Origin: Gammaproteobacteria bacterium
Lineage (GTDB): Bacteria; Pseudomonadota; Gammaproteobacteria; Xanthomonadales; SZUA-5
Direction of reading: 5' to 3'
Assembly (NCBI GenBank): GCA_030430155.1
Contig: JAUIFV010000036.1
Span: forward strand, 1-32,804
DNA: 32,804 nt
Shown here piece by piece: positions 7,123 through 18,282 of the stretch (positions are counted from its first letter, which is position 1; each line of letters opens with the position of its first letter). Below the pieces are notes generated by a model. The model was given only the letters and a program-made list of their open reading frames with translations. It had not been told where the DNA came from and did no database searches. A program made the translations under genes and the position numbers.

Positions 7123-8913
7123 CTACCGTGCGTCCAGGCAGGCCGCACTCGGCATCAGATTGGTGATCGCAAAGGTGCCGCTGCCGATGCCGTCAATCTC
7201 GTAGCTGGCCTGGGCGTCGGTGCACGGGGTGTCGCCGAAGTCCAGGGTCAGCAGACCAACCCGGGTCAGCATCGGCATATTGCCCCCACCGAAGGTGCCG
7301 CCGGAGGTCGAGTAGACCGCCATTTCCGCGGTGCGGTTGTCGAAGCCACCCGGATTGGCGCAGCTGCTGTCGCCGGGTGCCGACTGGCAGGTATCGACCA
7401 CGAACCAGCGCTGATCGCCGCCGGCGGTGGCGTAGCTGTACCAGGTACCAACCAGTCGATTCTCTTCAGGTCGCGGAATCAGACTCAGACCCTCAAAGAT
7501 CTGATCGACGATGTTCCAGTGACCGTTGCTGGAGAAGTCCACCGGCGTTTCCAGCGGCAGCTCACCGACCGGCAGGGCGAGAATGCCCAGCGGCTGATTG
7601 ATCCCATCACCGATCGCAAAGACCGTGGCCTGCACGCCAGCCGGTAGCTCCACCTCAGGCAGATCGATCAAATTGGTGCTGCCGTTGGGCGTGGCCACCT
7701 TCAGATCCAGCGCGCCCACAGGCAGCGACAGAGCCGGGCTGAAGGCACCGTAGGGCACCTCGCTCAGTCCGGCCACGACGGCGCCGCCATCGGTGCGAAT
7801 CGACACTGCAGTGGCCGCGGCGGTGGCGGCGAAGGGTGCGGCGTGGACCACGCGCAGGGCGTAGTCGCCGCCGTCGATGGCCGGCACTTCGGTGGCCAGC
7901 AGGTCCAGCGGCTGGGTCAGCCCGTTGCCGACGGCAGCGGCCACATAGCCACGATTGCCGTCCAGCTGCAGCTCGCCGCTGATCGCCGGCTCGGTTGCGC
8001 CCACCGGCACCACATCGATCTGGTACGCCCCCTGCGCAGGCAGCGGCAGCGGATCGGTGAATTGCTTGTAGGTCACGCCGGAGAGGATCTGGGTACCGTT
8101 GACCAGCACGTTCACCGCGGTGTCGGCGATGACTGGCGCGAAGGGCGCCAGATGGGCGACGGTGACGTTGACCGGACCAATTTCAAACAGCGCCAACGGA
8201 TTGGTCGGCGCGGCACCCGGGGCGATTGCGCTCAGCCCCAGCGGGAAACCGTTGGCACCGCCCTGTGCGACCACGGTGACAATGGCGCCGGAATCCAGCC
8301 TGACCGGGCGCGCGTCGATAAAGTCGGCGCTTCCGTCCGGTGAAGCCACCTTCAGGTCATAGCGTCCAGCCGGTACTTCCAGGTAGTCACTGAAGGCGCC
8401 GAAAGGCACCGAGGCCAAGCCGCCGACCACCGCATTGTTCTGATCGCGCACCGAGACCGCGGTGCCGTCACCGGCGGCAAAGGGCGCAGCGTGCACCACA
8501 CGCAGCTTGATATTGCCGTCGGCCGGCGCGCTGTTGTCGTCGCTCAACGCGATCAATCCGAGGGGTTGGTTGGTGCCGTCGCCGGAAGCCAGCACGGTGT
8601 AGTCGCCGTCGGGCAAGGTAACTTCGGCGCTGATCGCCGCGGTCATGGTCCCGGTGGGCACGACTTCGAGCAGGTAGGTGCCGGCCTCACCCAGGGTCAG
8701 GTACTCGGTGAACTGGCCATAGCGGACATCGCTCAGCGCCTCAGCGCCGTTGACGCGAATGCTCACCGAGGTGCCGGCCAGGCTGTCGGCGAATGGAGCG
8801 AAGTGGCCCACGGTGGCGCGCACTTCGGCCAGCGCAGTCGCGCTGAAGGCCATACCGGCGAGGATCAAGCCTGCTTGCAGCAGGCGGGGTTTGAAAGCGT
8901 TTGCTACGTGCAT
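7123..8913 (-). CDS. Secreted protein with four DUF4397 units
   Basis: A 596-residue exported protein with a signal peptide ending ALA-E near residue 29. Four beta-rich DUF4397 units follow, at roughly 31-130, 131-240, 245-350 and 351-455. They alternate between two subtypes: odd units begin like VGHFAPFA or VAHLAPFA, even units LRVVHAAPFA. This points to a two-unit module that was duplicated. The C-terminal 130 residues are a separate Cys-containing domain with VGTWYSYATAGGDQRWFVVD. Function is unknown; the architecture suggests a surface or extracellular binding or adhesin-like protein. The ATG at 8913 was chosen because GATGAGGCG precedes it and the signal starts there; a GTG ten codons upstream adds an acidic leader. 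A strong terminator follows at 7023-7051. Confidence 0.85.
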   Translation of the reverse strand: MHVANAFKPRLLQAGLILAGMAFSATALAEVRATVGHFAPFADSLAGTSVSIRVNGAEALSDVRYGQFTEYLTLGEAGTYLLEVVPTGTMTAAISAEVTLPDGDYTVLASGDGTNQPLGLIALSDDNSAPADGNIKLRVVHAAPFAAGDGTAVSVRDQNNAVVGGLASVPFGAFSDYLEVPAGRYDLKVASPDGSADFIDARPVRLDSGAIVTVVAQGGANGFPLGLSAIAPGAAPTNPLALFEIGPVNVTVAHLAPFAPVIADTAVNVLVNGTQILSGVTYKQFTDPLPLPAQGAYQIDVVPVGATEPAISGELQLDGNRGYVAAAVGNGLTQPLDLLATEVPAIDGGDYALRVVHAAPFAATAAATAVSIRTDGGAVVAGLSEVPYGAFSPALSLPVGALDLKVATPNGSTNLIDLPEVELPAGVQATVFAIGDGINQPLGILALPVGELPLETPVDFSSNGHWNIVDQIFEGLSLIPRPEENRLVGTWYSYATAGGDQRWFVVDTCQSAPGDSSCANPGGFDNRTAEMAVYSTSGGTFGGGNMPMLTRVGLLTLDFGDTPCTDAQASYEIDGIGSGTFAITNLMPSAACLDAR

Positions 8914-9128
8914 TTTTGTCGCCTCATCGTCCAGGAAGGACACGCTGAATCAAGCGTGCGGCTACATGGTCGATTGGCGCGCCTCAACGGCGAATGGAGG
9001 AACGATGAAACGGGCGTTGAAGTTCGTTTACATCAAATGAACATGCTGTTCAGGTGTCGTGAGGGTTCAGCGACCGCCGTTTCCCATGGTCTACACAACC
9101 CTATTGGCCTGGTGCTGCGTAGGGTGAT

Positions 9129-11311
<2,183 letters not shown>

Positions 11312-11372
11312 GGCGGGCCCTGGGAAAAAAGAGCGAGAGCATAGCAAGCGACGTGCTGTATCGCTCGCCAGA

Positions 11373-11400
11373 TTGGGCAGGAGCCGGGGCTGGATGATAT
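11373..11400 (+). promoter_or_regulatory. Possible sigma-70 promoter for aminotransferase
   Basis: TTGGGC at 11373-11378 and TGATAT at 11395-11400 are separated by 16 bp, giving a 5' UTR of about 60 bases that contains the hairpin at 11431. The match is imperfect and was judged by eye. Confidence 0.3.
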
Positions 11401-11430
11401 CCTTGGAGCAATTCCCAGTTTGTAGATGAA

Positions 11431-11450
11431 CGGCACGCCTGCGCGTGCCG
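11431..11450 (+). promoter_or_regulatory. 5' UTR hairpin before aminotransferase
   Basis: CGGCACGC and GCGTGCCG form a perfect 8-bp GC stem with loop CTGC. It ends four bases before the Shine-Dalgarno GGAGGT at 11455-11460 and has no T tract after it, so it is not a standard terminator. It may modulate ribosome access or mRNA stability. Confidence 0.5.
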
Positions 11451-11467
11451 CGACGGAGGTCATCCCT

Positions 11468-12982
11468 ATGCAGATGTTCGAACAGCTCAATGCCATGCGC
11501 GCCCAAGGCGGCGACGTACTCACCACCGGCCTCAATCAGGCCACCCTGGAGAAGTTCGCCGCGATCGATCCCAACCTGCCCCGCGCGGTCAATGAAGCCT
11601 ATACCGCCTGGGAGCAACTGTGCCGGGACGAGGCCGAACTGATGGCGTTGAGCGAAGCCGACCAGCTGAGCCGTATCCAGGCCGGCTTCGTCAACTTCTA
11701 TGCCGATGACTCGGTCAATCCCTACGTTTCCCTGGCTGCGCGCGGTTCCTGGATCGTCACTACCAAGGGCGCGGTGCTGCAGGACCACGGCGGCTACGGC
11801 ATGCTCGGCATGGGCCACGGCCCCGATGCCATCATCGAGGCGATGAGCAAGCCGCACGTGATGGCCAACGTGATGACCGCCAACGTCAGCCAGATGAAGC
11901 TGGAGCGGGCGCTGCGCGCGGAGATTGGCCGCAGCATTGGCGGCTGTCCCTACAGCCACTTCCTGTGTCTGAATTCCGGCTCCGAATCGGTCAGTCTGGC
12001 CGGCCGCATCGCCGACGTGAATACCAAGGTCCACACCGACCCGGGCGGCCGCCACGAAGGCAAGAAGGTCAAGCGCGTCGCGGTCAAGGGCGCCTTCCAC
12101 GGCCGTACCGAGCTGCCGGCGCTGTACTCGGACTCCTCGGCCAAATCCTATGCAGCCAACCTGGCCAGCTACAAGCATCACGCCACCCAACTGCTGACCA
12201 TCGAGCCTTACAACATCCAACAGCTGCGCGACACCTTCGCTCAGGCTGACCGCGAAGGTTGGTACATCGAAGCGATGTTCCTGGAGCCGGTGATGGGCGA
12301 AGGCGATCCCGGTCGCGGCGTCACGCCAGCGTTCTATGCCGCCGCTCGTGAGCTGACCAAGGCACACGGCACCCTGCTGCTGGTCGATTCCATTCAGGCC
12401 GGCCTGCGCGCCCACGGGGTGCTTTCGGTGGTTGATTATCCCGGCTTTGAGGGTCTGGAGGCGCCGGACATGGAGACCTACTCCAAGGCGCTCAACGCCG
12501 GTCAGTACCCGCTAAGCGTGCTGGCAGTCAACGAGCGCGCCGCCGGGCTCTATCGCAAGGGCGTTTACGGCAACACCATGACCACCAATCCGCGGGCCAT
12601 GGACGTGGCCTGCGCAGTACTCAACGGCCTGACCGCGGAGGTGCGCCAGAACATCGTCGAGCGCGGCAGGGAGTTCGTCAGCAAGCTCGAGGCCCTGAAG
12701 GCCGAGCTGCCCGGCTGGATCACCAAGGTGCAGGGCACCGGATTGCTGTTCTCCTGCGAGTTGGCCGACGAGTTCAAGTGCTACGGCGCCGACAGCACCG
12801 AGGAGTATCTGCGCAAGCATGGTCTGGGCGTGATCCACGGCGGGATCAACTCGCTGCGCTTCACCCCCAGCTTCCTGGTCAGCAGCGCCGAGGTTGATCT
12901 GGTGGTGGAACTGGTGCGCGAAGCGCTGCATAACGGCCCGCGCAAGCAGGTCGTTCCCAATCAGACGGCCCACGCCGCCTGA
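11468..12982 (+). CDS. Class III PLP-dependent aminotransferase
   Basis: A 504-residue fold-type I aminotransferase of the class III (ornithine/GABA aminotransferase) group. The region around 110-125 (DHGGYGMLGMGHG) and NSGSESVSLAGR near 170 form the cofactor site. Asp307 in LLLVDSIQAG should bind the pyridine nitrogen, and Lys340 in YSKALNAGQYPLS is the Schiff-base lysine. The usual DE[VA]QTG motif is DSIQAG here, which sets it apart from the common ornithine and GABA enzymes; the long N-terminus (about 90 residues before the core) is also unusual. Substrate unknown. The start at 11468 has GGAGGT seven bases upstream; the longer frame from 11426 runs through the hairpin and is unlikely. A P-loop-like protein follows 64 bp downstream. 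Confidence 0.88.
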   Translation: MQMFEQLNAMRAQGGDVLTTGLNQATLEKFAAIDPNLPRAVNEAYTAWEQLCRDEAELMALSEADQLSRIQAGFVNFYADDSVNPYVSLAARGSWIVTTKGAVLQDHGGYGMLGMGHGPDAIIEAMSKPHVMANVMTANVSQMKLERALRAEIGRSIGGCPYSHFLCLNSGSESVSLAGRIADVNTKVHTDPGGRHEGKKVKRVAVKGAFHGRTELPALYSDSSAKSYAANLASYKHHATQLLTIEPYNIQQLRDTFAQADREGWYIEAMFLEPVMGEGDPGRGVTPAFYAAARELTKAHGTLLLVDSIQAGLRAHGVLSVVDYPGFEGLEAPDMETYSKALNAGQYPLSVLAVNERAAGLYRKGVYGNTMTTNPRAMDVACAVLNGLTAEVRQNIVERGREFVSKLEALKAELPGWITKVQGTGLLFSCELADEFKCYGADSTEEYLRKHGLGVIHGGINSLRFTPSFLVSSAEVDLVVELVREALHNGPRKQVVPNQTAHAA

Positions 12983-12994
12983 ACGCTGTAGGCT

Positions 12995-13027
12995 GGCGCT
13001 GCACCTTCGCAGGAATGGTGCAGCGCC
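12995..13027 (+). promoter_or_regulatory. Perfect 11-bp hairpin between aminotransferase and ATPase-like gene
   Basis: GGCGCTGCACC and GGTGCAGCGCC pair perfectly around an 11-nt loop. It lies 13 bp after the aminotransferase stop and 20 bp before the next ATG. No T tract follows, so it could be a weak terminator or a processing or stability element that sets the ratio of the two products. Confidence 0.5.
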
Positions 13028-13046
13028 GCTCACTCAAGAACCGCCA

Positions 13047-13904
13047 ATGAGTCTGCGCGATCGGCTCGCCGAATTCGGCTTCGAGGCCAACGAGGACTAC
13101 GAGTTCCCGCTGCGCTGTCTGTTTGAATCGCAGCCCAAGGGTTTGCGCTGCCTGCATATTGCCGGTGATTCGGGTCGACGCAAGACCGCATTCGCCCAGG
13201 CGCTGGGGATGGCCTGGGAGTTCGCCCAGGTGGTCTATCACGACTGTACACGACCGCCGCCGGCGAGGCCGGAAGTGCTGCTGGTCAATGCCGACGAGGA
13301 TGAGGGGGAGCCGGCCAGCGCGGCGATGAGCGCCTTCGAACGCGCCATTACCGAAGCGGCCGCGTATTCCGAAGCCGAACGCACTCTGCTGATCATCGAT
13401 CAACTGCAGGCGCTGGATTTTGAAGATCAGATTCGCCTCTATCGTTTCAGTCAGGATCGGGAATGGAGCGCCGGCGACGGCACGGTCTACGCGCATCGCA
13501 ACAACCTGATCCTGGCTTTGATCAGCGAGGACTCGCTATACCATCCGCTGCACAAGGCCAGCTTCCGGGTCTGGACCGACGCCGGCCGCGGCCTGATCAA
13601 CTTTCAACCTGCCGATTTCGATCTGGCCAGCGACGCGCGCTGGTTCATGCAGGCGTTGGCGGAGGCTTTTCAGGTGCTGCAGTGCAGCCCCACGCACAGC
13701 GAATACGCCGCACTGATTGCCGACATCCGTGACCGCGTGCGCACCGTCGAGCACCTGCGCGTGGCGCTATACGGGCGCATTGAGCACCTCAATCGCGACC
13801 TGCTGGTGGCGCGTGAACTGGAGCAAACCCTGGCCGAGGCAGTCACTCAGATCAACCTGTGGATCGGGGTCGACGAAATCGAGATGTCCAGCGCGGACGA
13901 ATGA
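13047..13904 (+). CDS. P-loop ATPase-like protein with degenerate Walker A
   Basis: A 285-residue cytoplasmic protein of unknown function. Residues 40-47 read GDSGRRKT, which aligns with Walker A GxxxxGK[ST] except that the glycine before Lys46 is Arg. A Walker B-like strand TLLIIDQ ends at Asp118, with Gln in place of the usual catalytic Glu. The layout of helices and strands resembles AAA-type ATPases. With both motifs altered it may bind nucleotide without hydrolysing it, or not bind at all. The frame is open upstream into the aminotransferase gene, but only the ATG at 13047 makes a separate gene; its Shine-Dalgarno is poor. Possibly co-transcribed with the aminotransferase. Confidence 0.65.
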   Translation: MSLRDRLAEFGFEANEDYEFPLRCLFESQPKGLRCLHIAGDSGRRKTAFAQALGMAWEFAQVVYHDCTRPPPARPEVLLVNADEDEGEPASAAMSAFERAITEAAAYSEAERTLLIIDQLQALDFEDQIRLYRFSQDREWSAGDGTVYAHRNNLILALISEDSLYHPLHKASFRVWTDAGRGLINFQPADFDLASDARWFMQALAEAFQVLQCSPTHSEYAALIADIRDRVRTVEHLRVALYGRIEHLNRDLLVARELEQTLAEAVTQINLWIGVDEIEMSSADE

Positions 13905-14073
13905 GCGTTGCTTCGCAAACTTTGTCGCACCAATCGACCGGCGCAGGATCAAAGCGCGTAAATTGAGTCACCACGGAATGCCACCGCGGTTAAAATGCGC
14001 AGTCACGGCTGGCCCCCCGTTCGGCTCAGGGTCGACGCTTTCAGCCGGGCACAGACGTTGGAGTTCGGAGAAG

Positions 14074-14475
14074 ATGAGCAACACTGTTCTAAGCGCTGTT
14101 TTTTGTCTGCTGATGTCGGCGACGGCATTGGCGGCAGAGGAGGAGGCCGCGCCTCCCGCGCGCGCTCCCGATACCGATGTGACTGTTGCCGATCTGGGCA
14201 ATCCCGACGACAACGAACCCAACAGCAAAGAGCGCGGCACGCCGCACTCGCTTTCCACGGTCATTTCCCGCGGCGAGGACAAGGAAGGCCTGACCATGGA
14301 GGAGAAATGGAGCCACGACGTGGTGGTGTGCAAACGCCAGCAGGTCTCCGGCAGCCGCATCACCCGCAAGGTCTGCCACACCCGTGGCGAGTGGCAGGCG
14401 ATGCGCAACAACGCCCGCGAGTCTGTCGACGCGGCCATCCGCGAGGCGCTGATCTACGGGGTTGATGGGGGCTGA
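14074..14475 (+). CDS. Small secreted C-x6-GSR-x5-C-x5-W protein, paralogue 1
   Basis: A 133-residue exported protein with a signal peptide ending ALAA near residue 21, an acidic Pro/Ala linker, then the core. The core has Cys86, Gly93-Ser94-Arg95, Cys101 and Trp107, i.e. C-x6-GSR-x5-C-x5-W. Cys86 and Cys101 probably form a disulfide. It is closest to paralogue 3: both share SLSTV, GLTM-EKWSHDVVVCKR, KVCHTR-EWQAMR. The start was chosen because ATG at 14074 opens the signal peptide and GGAG motifs precede it; the frame is open far upstream into the previous gene. First of four tandem family members; function unknown. Confidence 0.8.
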   Translation: MSNTVLSAVFCLLMSATALAAEEEAAPPARAPDTDVTVADLGNPDDNEPNSKERGTPHSLSTVISRGEDKEGLTMEEKWSHDVVVCKRQQVSGSRITRKVCHTRGEWQAMRNNARESVDAAIREALIYGVDGG

Positions 14476-14557
14476 TTTCCAGCCTGCGTCAATCGTGAAC
14501 TTCCACTGCGGCATCTGCAGACTCGCCGCGGGCCGCGCGTATAGCTCAGCGCACTGC

Positions 14558-14589
14558 GCCCTGCTTGTTGGCCAACAGGGCAGACTTTT
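14558..14589 (+). terminator. Likely terminator after paralogue 1
   Basis: GCCCTG(c)TTG pairs with CAACAGGGC around loop TTGGC, with a single bulged C, and is followed shortly by ACTTTT. It lies 83 bp after the paralogue 1 stop, so paralogue 2 probably has its own promoter. Confidence 0.5.
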
Positions 14590-14602
14590 GCAACGCAACG
14601 CG

Positions 14603-14642
14603 ACTCACGTGAGTTATTCAGGGCGTCCTTAACGCCGGTTAA
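14603..14642. promoter_or_regulatory. Two palindromes upstream of paralogue 2
   Basis: ACTCACGTGAGT at 14603-14614 is a perfect 12-bp palindrome. TTAAC-GCCG-GTTAA at 14629-14642 is a perfect 5+5 inverted repeat. The sequence GGTTAAATGCG here recurs as GGTTAAAATGCG at 13988-13999, about 75 bp before paralogue 1, so the second site may be a shared regulatory or promoter element. No convincing -35/-10 pair was found. Confidence 0.4.
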
Positions 14643-14727
14643 ATGCGATTCGCAAGTATTGCGCCGAATCCTTGCCTGATTCTGTTCGTGTAATTAGCGT
14701 CAAAGCTCCTTCAATAGGGGCATTGCG

Positions 14728-15078
14728 ATGCGCATATTCAGCATATTTCTTCTCACAGCCACCGCTGCTCAACCGGCTCTAGCCATTCCTCAGAATGAAC
14801 CGGTTGCGCCGCCACCACCGTCGCAATCGGTGGATAACGAGCAACCCTCCCCGCTGTTGAGCCAGAATCAGGAGGAAGCCGATGTCGAGAAACCCGCGAT
14901 AACCAAGCCCGTGGTCTCCCGAGGCGAGCGCGGCAGCCGCTGGAGGGACGACACCGTGGTTTGCAAGAAGGTCACCAAGATCGGCTCTCGATTCAAAGAG
15001 ACGCGCTGCCACTCGGTTGCTGATTGGGAGATTCTAACCAAGGAAACCCGAGAGGGGCTGAGTATCTTCCTGCGCTGA
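14728..15078 (+). CDS. Small secreted C-x6-GSR-x5-C-x5-W protein, paralogue 2
   Basis: A 116-residue exported protein with a signal peptide ending ALA near residue 19, a Pro/Gln/Glu-rich linker (about 20-60), then SRGERGSRW and the core Cys79, Gly86-Ser87-Arg88, Cys94 and Trp100 with exactly the family spacing. It is the most diverged of the first three: it lacks the KWSHDVVV block but keeps DTVVCKK. ATAGGGG seven bases upstream is a good ribosome site. It has its own upstream region with two palindromes. Function unknown. Confidence 0.8.
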   Translation: MRIFSIFLLTATAAQPALAIPQNEPVAPPPPSQSVDNEQPSPLLSQNQEEADVEKPAITKPVVSRGERGSRWRDDTVVCKKVTKIGSRFKETRCHSVADWEILTKETREGLSIFLR

Positions 15079-15240
15079 ATAGCGACCTTTCTTTCTCGAT
15101 TCTTGTGCGGCGCAGATGAATCACAAGATATGAATCTCAGCGACCTTGCCAAACCAGCCTACAGGATTCAGATTTGATCCCGGTTTTGAACAACGCTATC
15201 CAGTTCAAGAACCGAATAACTTGACTGATTGGAGTTTGAT

Positions 15241-15570
15241 ATGAAGCGTTCATTCACCCTGTTTGCGTTTGCTGCCATGTTGTTCGCCTCCACAGCGCAA
15301 GCTGAAGATCAAACCACCAAATATTCAACAGGCGAGCGCGGCACCAAGGCCTCACTTTCCACGGTCTTGCACAAAGGCATCGAGCAAAAGGGACTCACCA
15401 TGGCAGAGAAATGGTCCCATGACGTGGTGGTTTGCAAACGCACTCAGATGACCGGCAGCCGCTTCTTCTTCAAGGTTTGTCATACCCGCGCCGAATGGCA
15501 AGCGATGCGCGCCAACGGCCGGGAAACCGCCAGCCATGCACAGCGTCTCAGTCGCATCAACGGCTTCTAG
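15241..15570 (+). CDS. Small secreted C-x6-GSR-x5-C-x5-W protein, paralogue 3
   Basis: A 109-residue exported protein with a signal peptide ending AQA near residue 21 and a short linker, then a core nearly identical to paralogue 1: Cys65, Gly72-Ser73-Arg74, Cys80, Trp86. Identity with paralogue 1 is high from SLSTV to WQAMR, while the signal peptide, linker and tail differ, which suggests the core is under selection. The ATG at 15241 is preceded by TTGGAG; an in-frame TTG four codons upstream is unlikely. The upstream 162-bp gap has an imperfect CTTGTG/CACAAG inverted repeat but no clear promoter. Confidence 0.8.
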   Translation: MKRSFTLFAFAAMLFASTAQAEDQTTKYSTGERGTKASLSTVLHKGIEQKGLTMAEKWSHDVVVCKRTQMTGSRFFFKVCHTRAEWQAMRANGRETASHAQRLSRINGF

Positions 15571-15595
15571 GGACTCGTCGAGTTGCTGCCAATGC

Positions 15596-15666
15596 GAATC
15601 CGCAGGAAATGGGGAGCGGATTCTGGTACCCAGGCTGCAGACGCGGTATCAAGGATGTACCGCGTC
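15596..15666 (+). promoter_or_regulatory. Two hairpins between paralogues 3 and 4
   Basis: Hairpin one: GAATCCGC (15596-15603) pairs with GCGGATTC (15616-15623). Hairpin two: GACGCGGTA (15640-15648) pairs with TACCGCGTC (15658-15666), with a 9-nt loop. Both stems are perfect and lie in a 134-bp gap. Neither has a T tract. They could be a structured leader of paralogue 4 or a 3' stability element for paralogue 3. Confidence 0.5.
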
Positions 15667-15704
15667 AGGCTCCACTATCAAGTATCTAGCGCGAAGGAAA
15701 TCAC

Positions 15705-15995
15705 ATGAAAATCTTTATCTCTGTCATCACAGTTCTGACCTTGACCGCCTCAGCCCCGCTGCTGGCCGGCAAGCCCATCAAACAGCAGATCGTTCCCGCT
15801 GATCAGATTGGACTGCTTGCCGAGCAGGCACAGCCGCGCGCCGAACCGAAGCGCGGTGCCGATGTGCTGAGCTGCCGAAGCTACCCCAAGCCGGGCAGTC
15901 GCTTGGAGGAAGAGCAATGCTTGACCCGCGCGCAGTGGGCTCTGCAACGCATGCAGACGCGGATGGATCTGCAGGTCTTGTACATCGTCAAGTAG
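15705..15995 (+). CDS. Small secreted C-x6-GSR-x5-C-x5-W protein, paralogue 4
   Basis: A 96-residue exported protein with a signal peptide ending LLAG near residue 22. The core is Cys57, Gly64-Ser65-Arg66, Cys72, Trp78, with the same spacing as the other three but little other identity (for example SYPKPGSRLEEEQCLTRAQW). AAGGAA precedes the ATG at good spacing. Conservation of only the Cys, GSR and Trp positions in this most divergent member marks those residues as the functional or structural core of the family. Confidence 0.75.
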   Translation: MKIFISVITVLTLTASAPLLAGKPIKQQIVPADQIGLLAEQAQPRAEPKRGADVLSCRSYPKPGSRLEEEQCLTRAQWALQRMQTRMDLQVLYIVK

Positions 15996-16115
15996 CCGGC
16001 GGAATCTGACTGACCGGCAATGCCAGTAGCCATCGGCGGTCGTTGAGTTGGTCGCATATGGCCCTGGGAAGTGACCCAGAGCCGGGGCAGCCAGTCACGC
16101 GCGCCCTTGACGTCC

Positions 16116-16142
16116 TGGGCCCTGGGCCCTAAACCCCGGGCC

Positions 16143-16143
<1 letters not shown>
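16116..16143 (+). repeat. Heptad repeat copy F abutting pip stop
   Basis: Units are TGGGCCC, TGGGCCC, TAAACCC, CGGGCCC. It is preceded by CCCTTGACGTCC, matching the GCTCTTGACCTCC flank of copies C and D. The last base of the array is the first base of the pip stop codon complement, so the repeat directly meets the gene end. Confidence 0.8.
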
Positions 16144-17321
<1,178 letters not shown>

Positions 17322-17336
17322 TCATCGCTCAATCAA

Positions 17337-17356
17337 GATGAAAGGATATAGTCATC
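17337..17356. promoter_or_regulatory. Possible autoregulatory operator at regulator start
   Basis: GATGA and TCATC form an inverted repeat with a 10-bp spacer just before the coding region of the ArsR-type regulator. ArsR proteins often bind dyads near their own start, so this is a candidate operator; the arms are short. Confidence 0.3.
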
Positions 17357-17377
17357 GACCTGACCCGCTGCACCGCG

Positions 17378-18282
17378 TTGCTCAAGCTGCTCGCCGATCC
17401 AACCCGGCTGCGGCTGCTTGCGCTGCTGGCGGGCGAGGAGTTGACCGTGGCGGAGCTGGCGGCAGCCACTCGGCTGGCCCAGCCAAGGGTGTCTACGCAT
17501 CTGGCCAAACTCAAGGAAGCTGGTCTGGTGCTGGATCGGCGCTCGGGTGTTTCGGCCTACTACCGCTTTCCGCTGGATGAACTGGAGGTGTCCACCCGCT
17601 CGACCTGGGAGCATCTGCAGGCGATCGCGGACGATGGGCTACTTAGCGAGGACGCCGTGCGCCTGCGCGAGGTACTGGCCAATCGCGCGCGTTCTGAGAA
17701 CTGGGTCGATCAGGTTGCCGGTGACATGGAGAGGCACTACTCGCCAGGCCGGACTTGGGATGCGCTGGCCCGGGCGCTGACCTTTCTGATCGATGCCGGC
17801 GACGTGCTCGATGTGGGATCAGGCGACGGTCTGATGGCCGAGATCCTGGCTCCGCAGGTGCGTTCGATGATCTGCCTGGACGTCAATCCGAGGGTCGTCG
17901 AGGCGGCACGCAGCCGGTTGATGGCATTCCCTCAGGTCCGCGTCGACCAGGGTGACATGCACGATCTGCCGGTTGCCGACGCCGCCGTGGACTGCGTGCT
18001 GTGTTTCCAGGTGCTGCCCTACAGCGACCGACCCGACCAGGTCTTCGCCGAAGCGGCGCGGGTGCTGCGCCCCGGGGGTCGTTTGCTGCTGACCACCTTG
18101 GCCAACCACCGCCACGCCGGCACGGTTGCGCCCTACGGTCACAGCAACCTGGGCCACAGCGCGGATGAACTTCACGCGCTGTGTGCGTCGGTGGCCCTGC
18201 AATCGAAGTTCTGCGGCGTCTCCAGCCAGGAACGACGCCCGCCCCATTTTGAAGTCCTCACCCTGCTCGCCGAGAAGAACTG

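Noticed and set aside
9039-9051. GAACA-TGC-TGTTC palindrome upstream of the DUF4397 gene, considered as a LexA box
   Set aside because: Spacing fits neither the CTGT-N8-ACAG nor the GAAC-N4-GTTC type, and no SOS gene is adjacent; arms are only 5 bp.
11316-11325. GGGCCCTGGG just upstream of the queA start, considered as a tenth heptad copy
   Set aside because: Only one complete unit and no second heptad in phase; could be chance or a remnant.
11312-12415. Long minus-strand frame continuous with queA (about 360 extra residues upstream)
   Set aside because: It is antisense to the well-supported class III aminotransferase, lacks homology to QueA, and QueA similarity begins only at about 11300.
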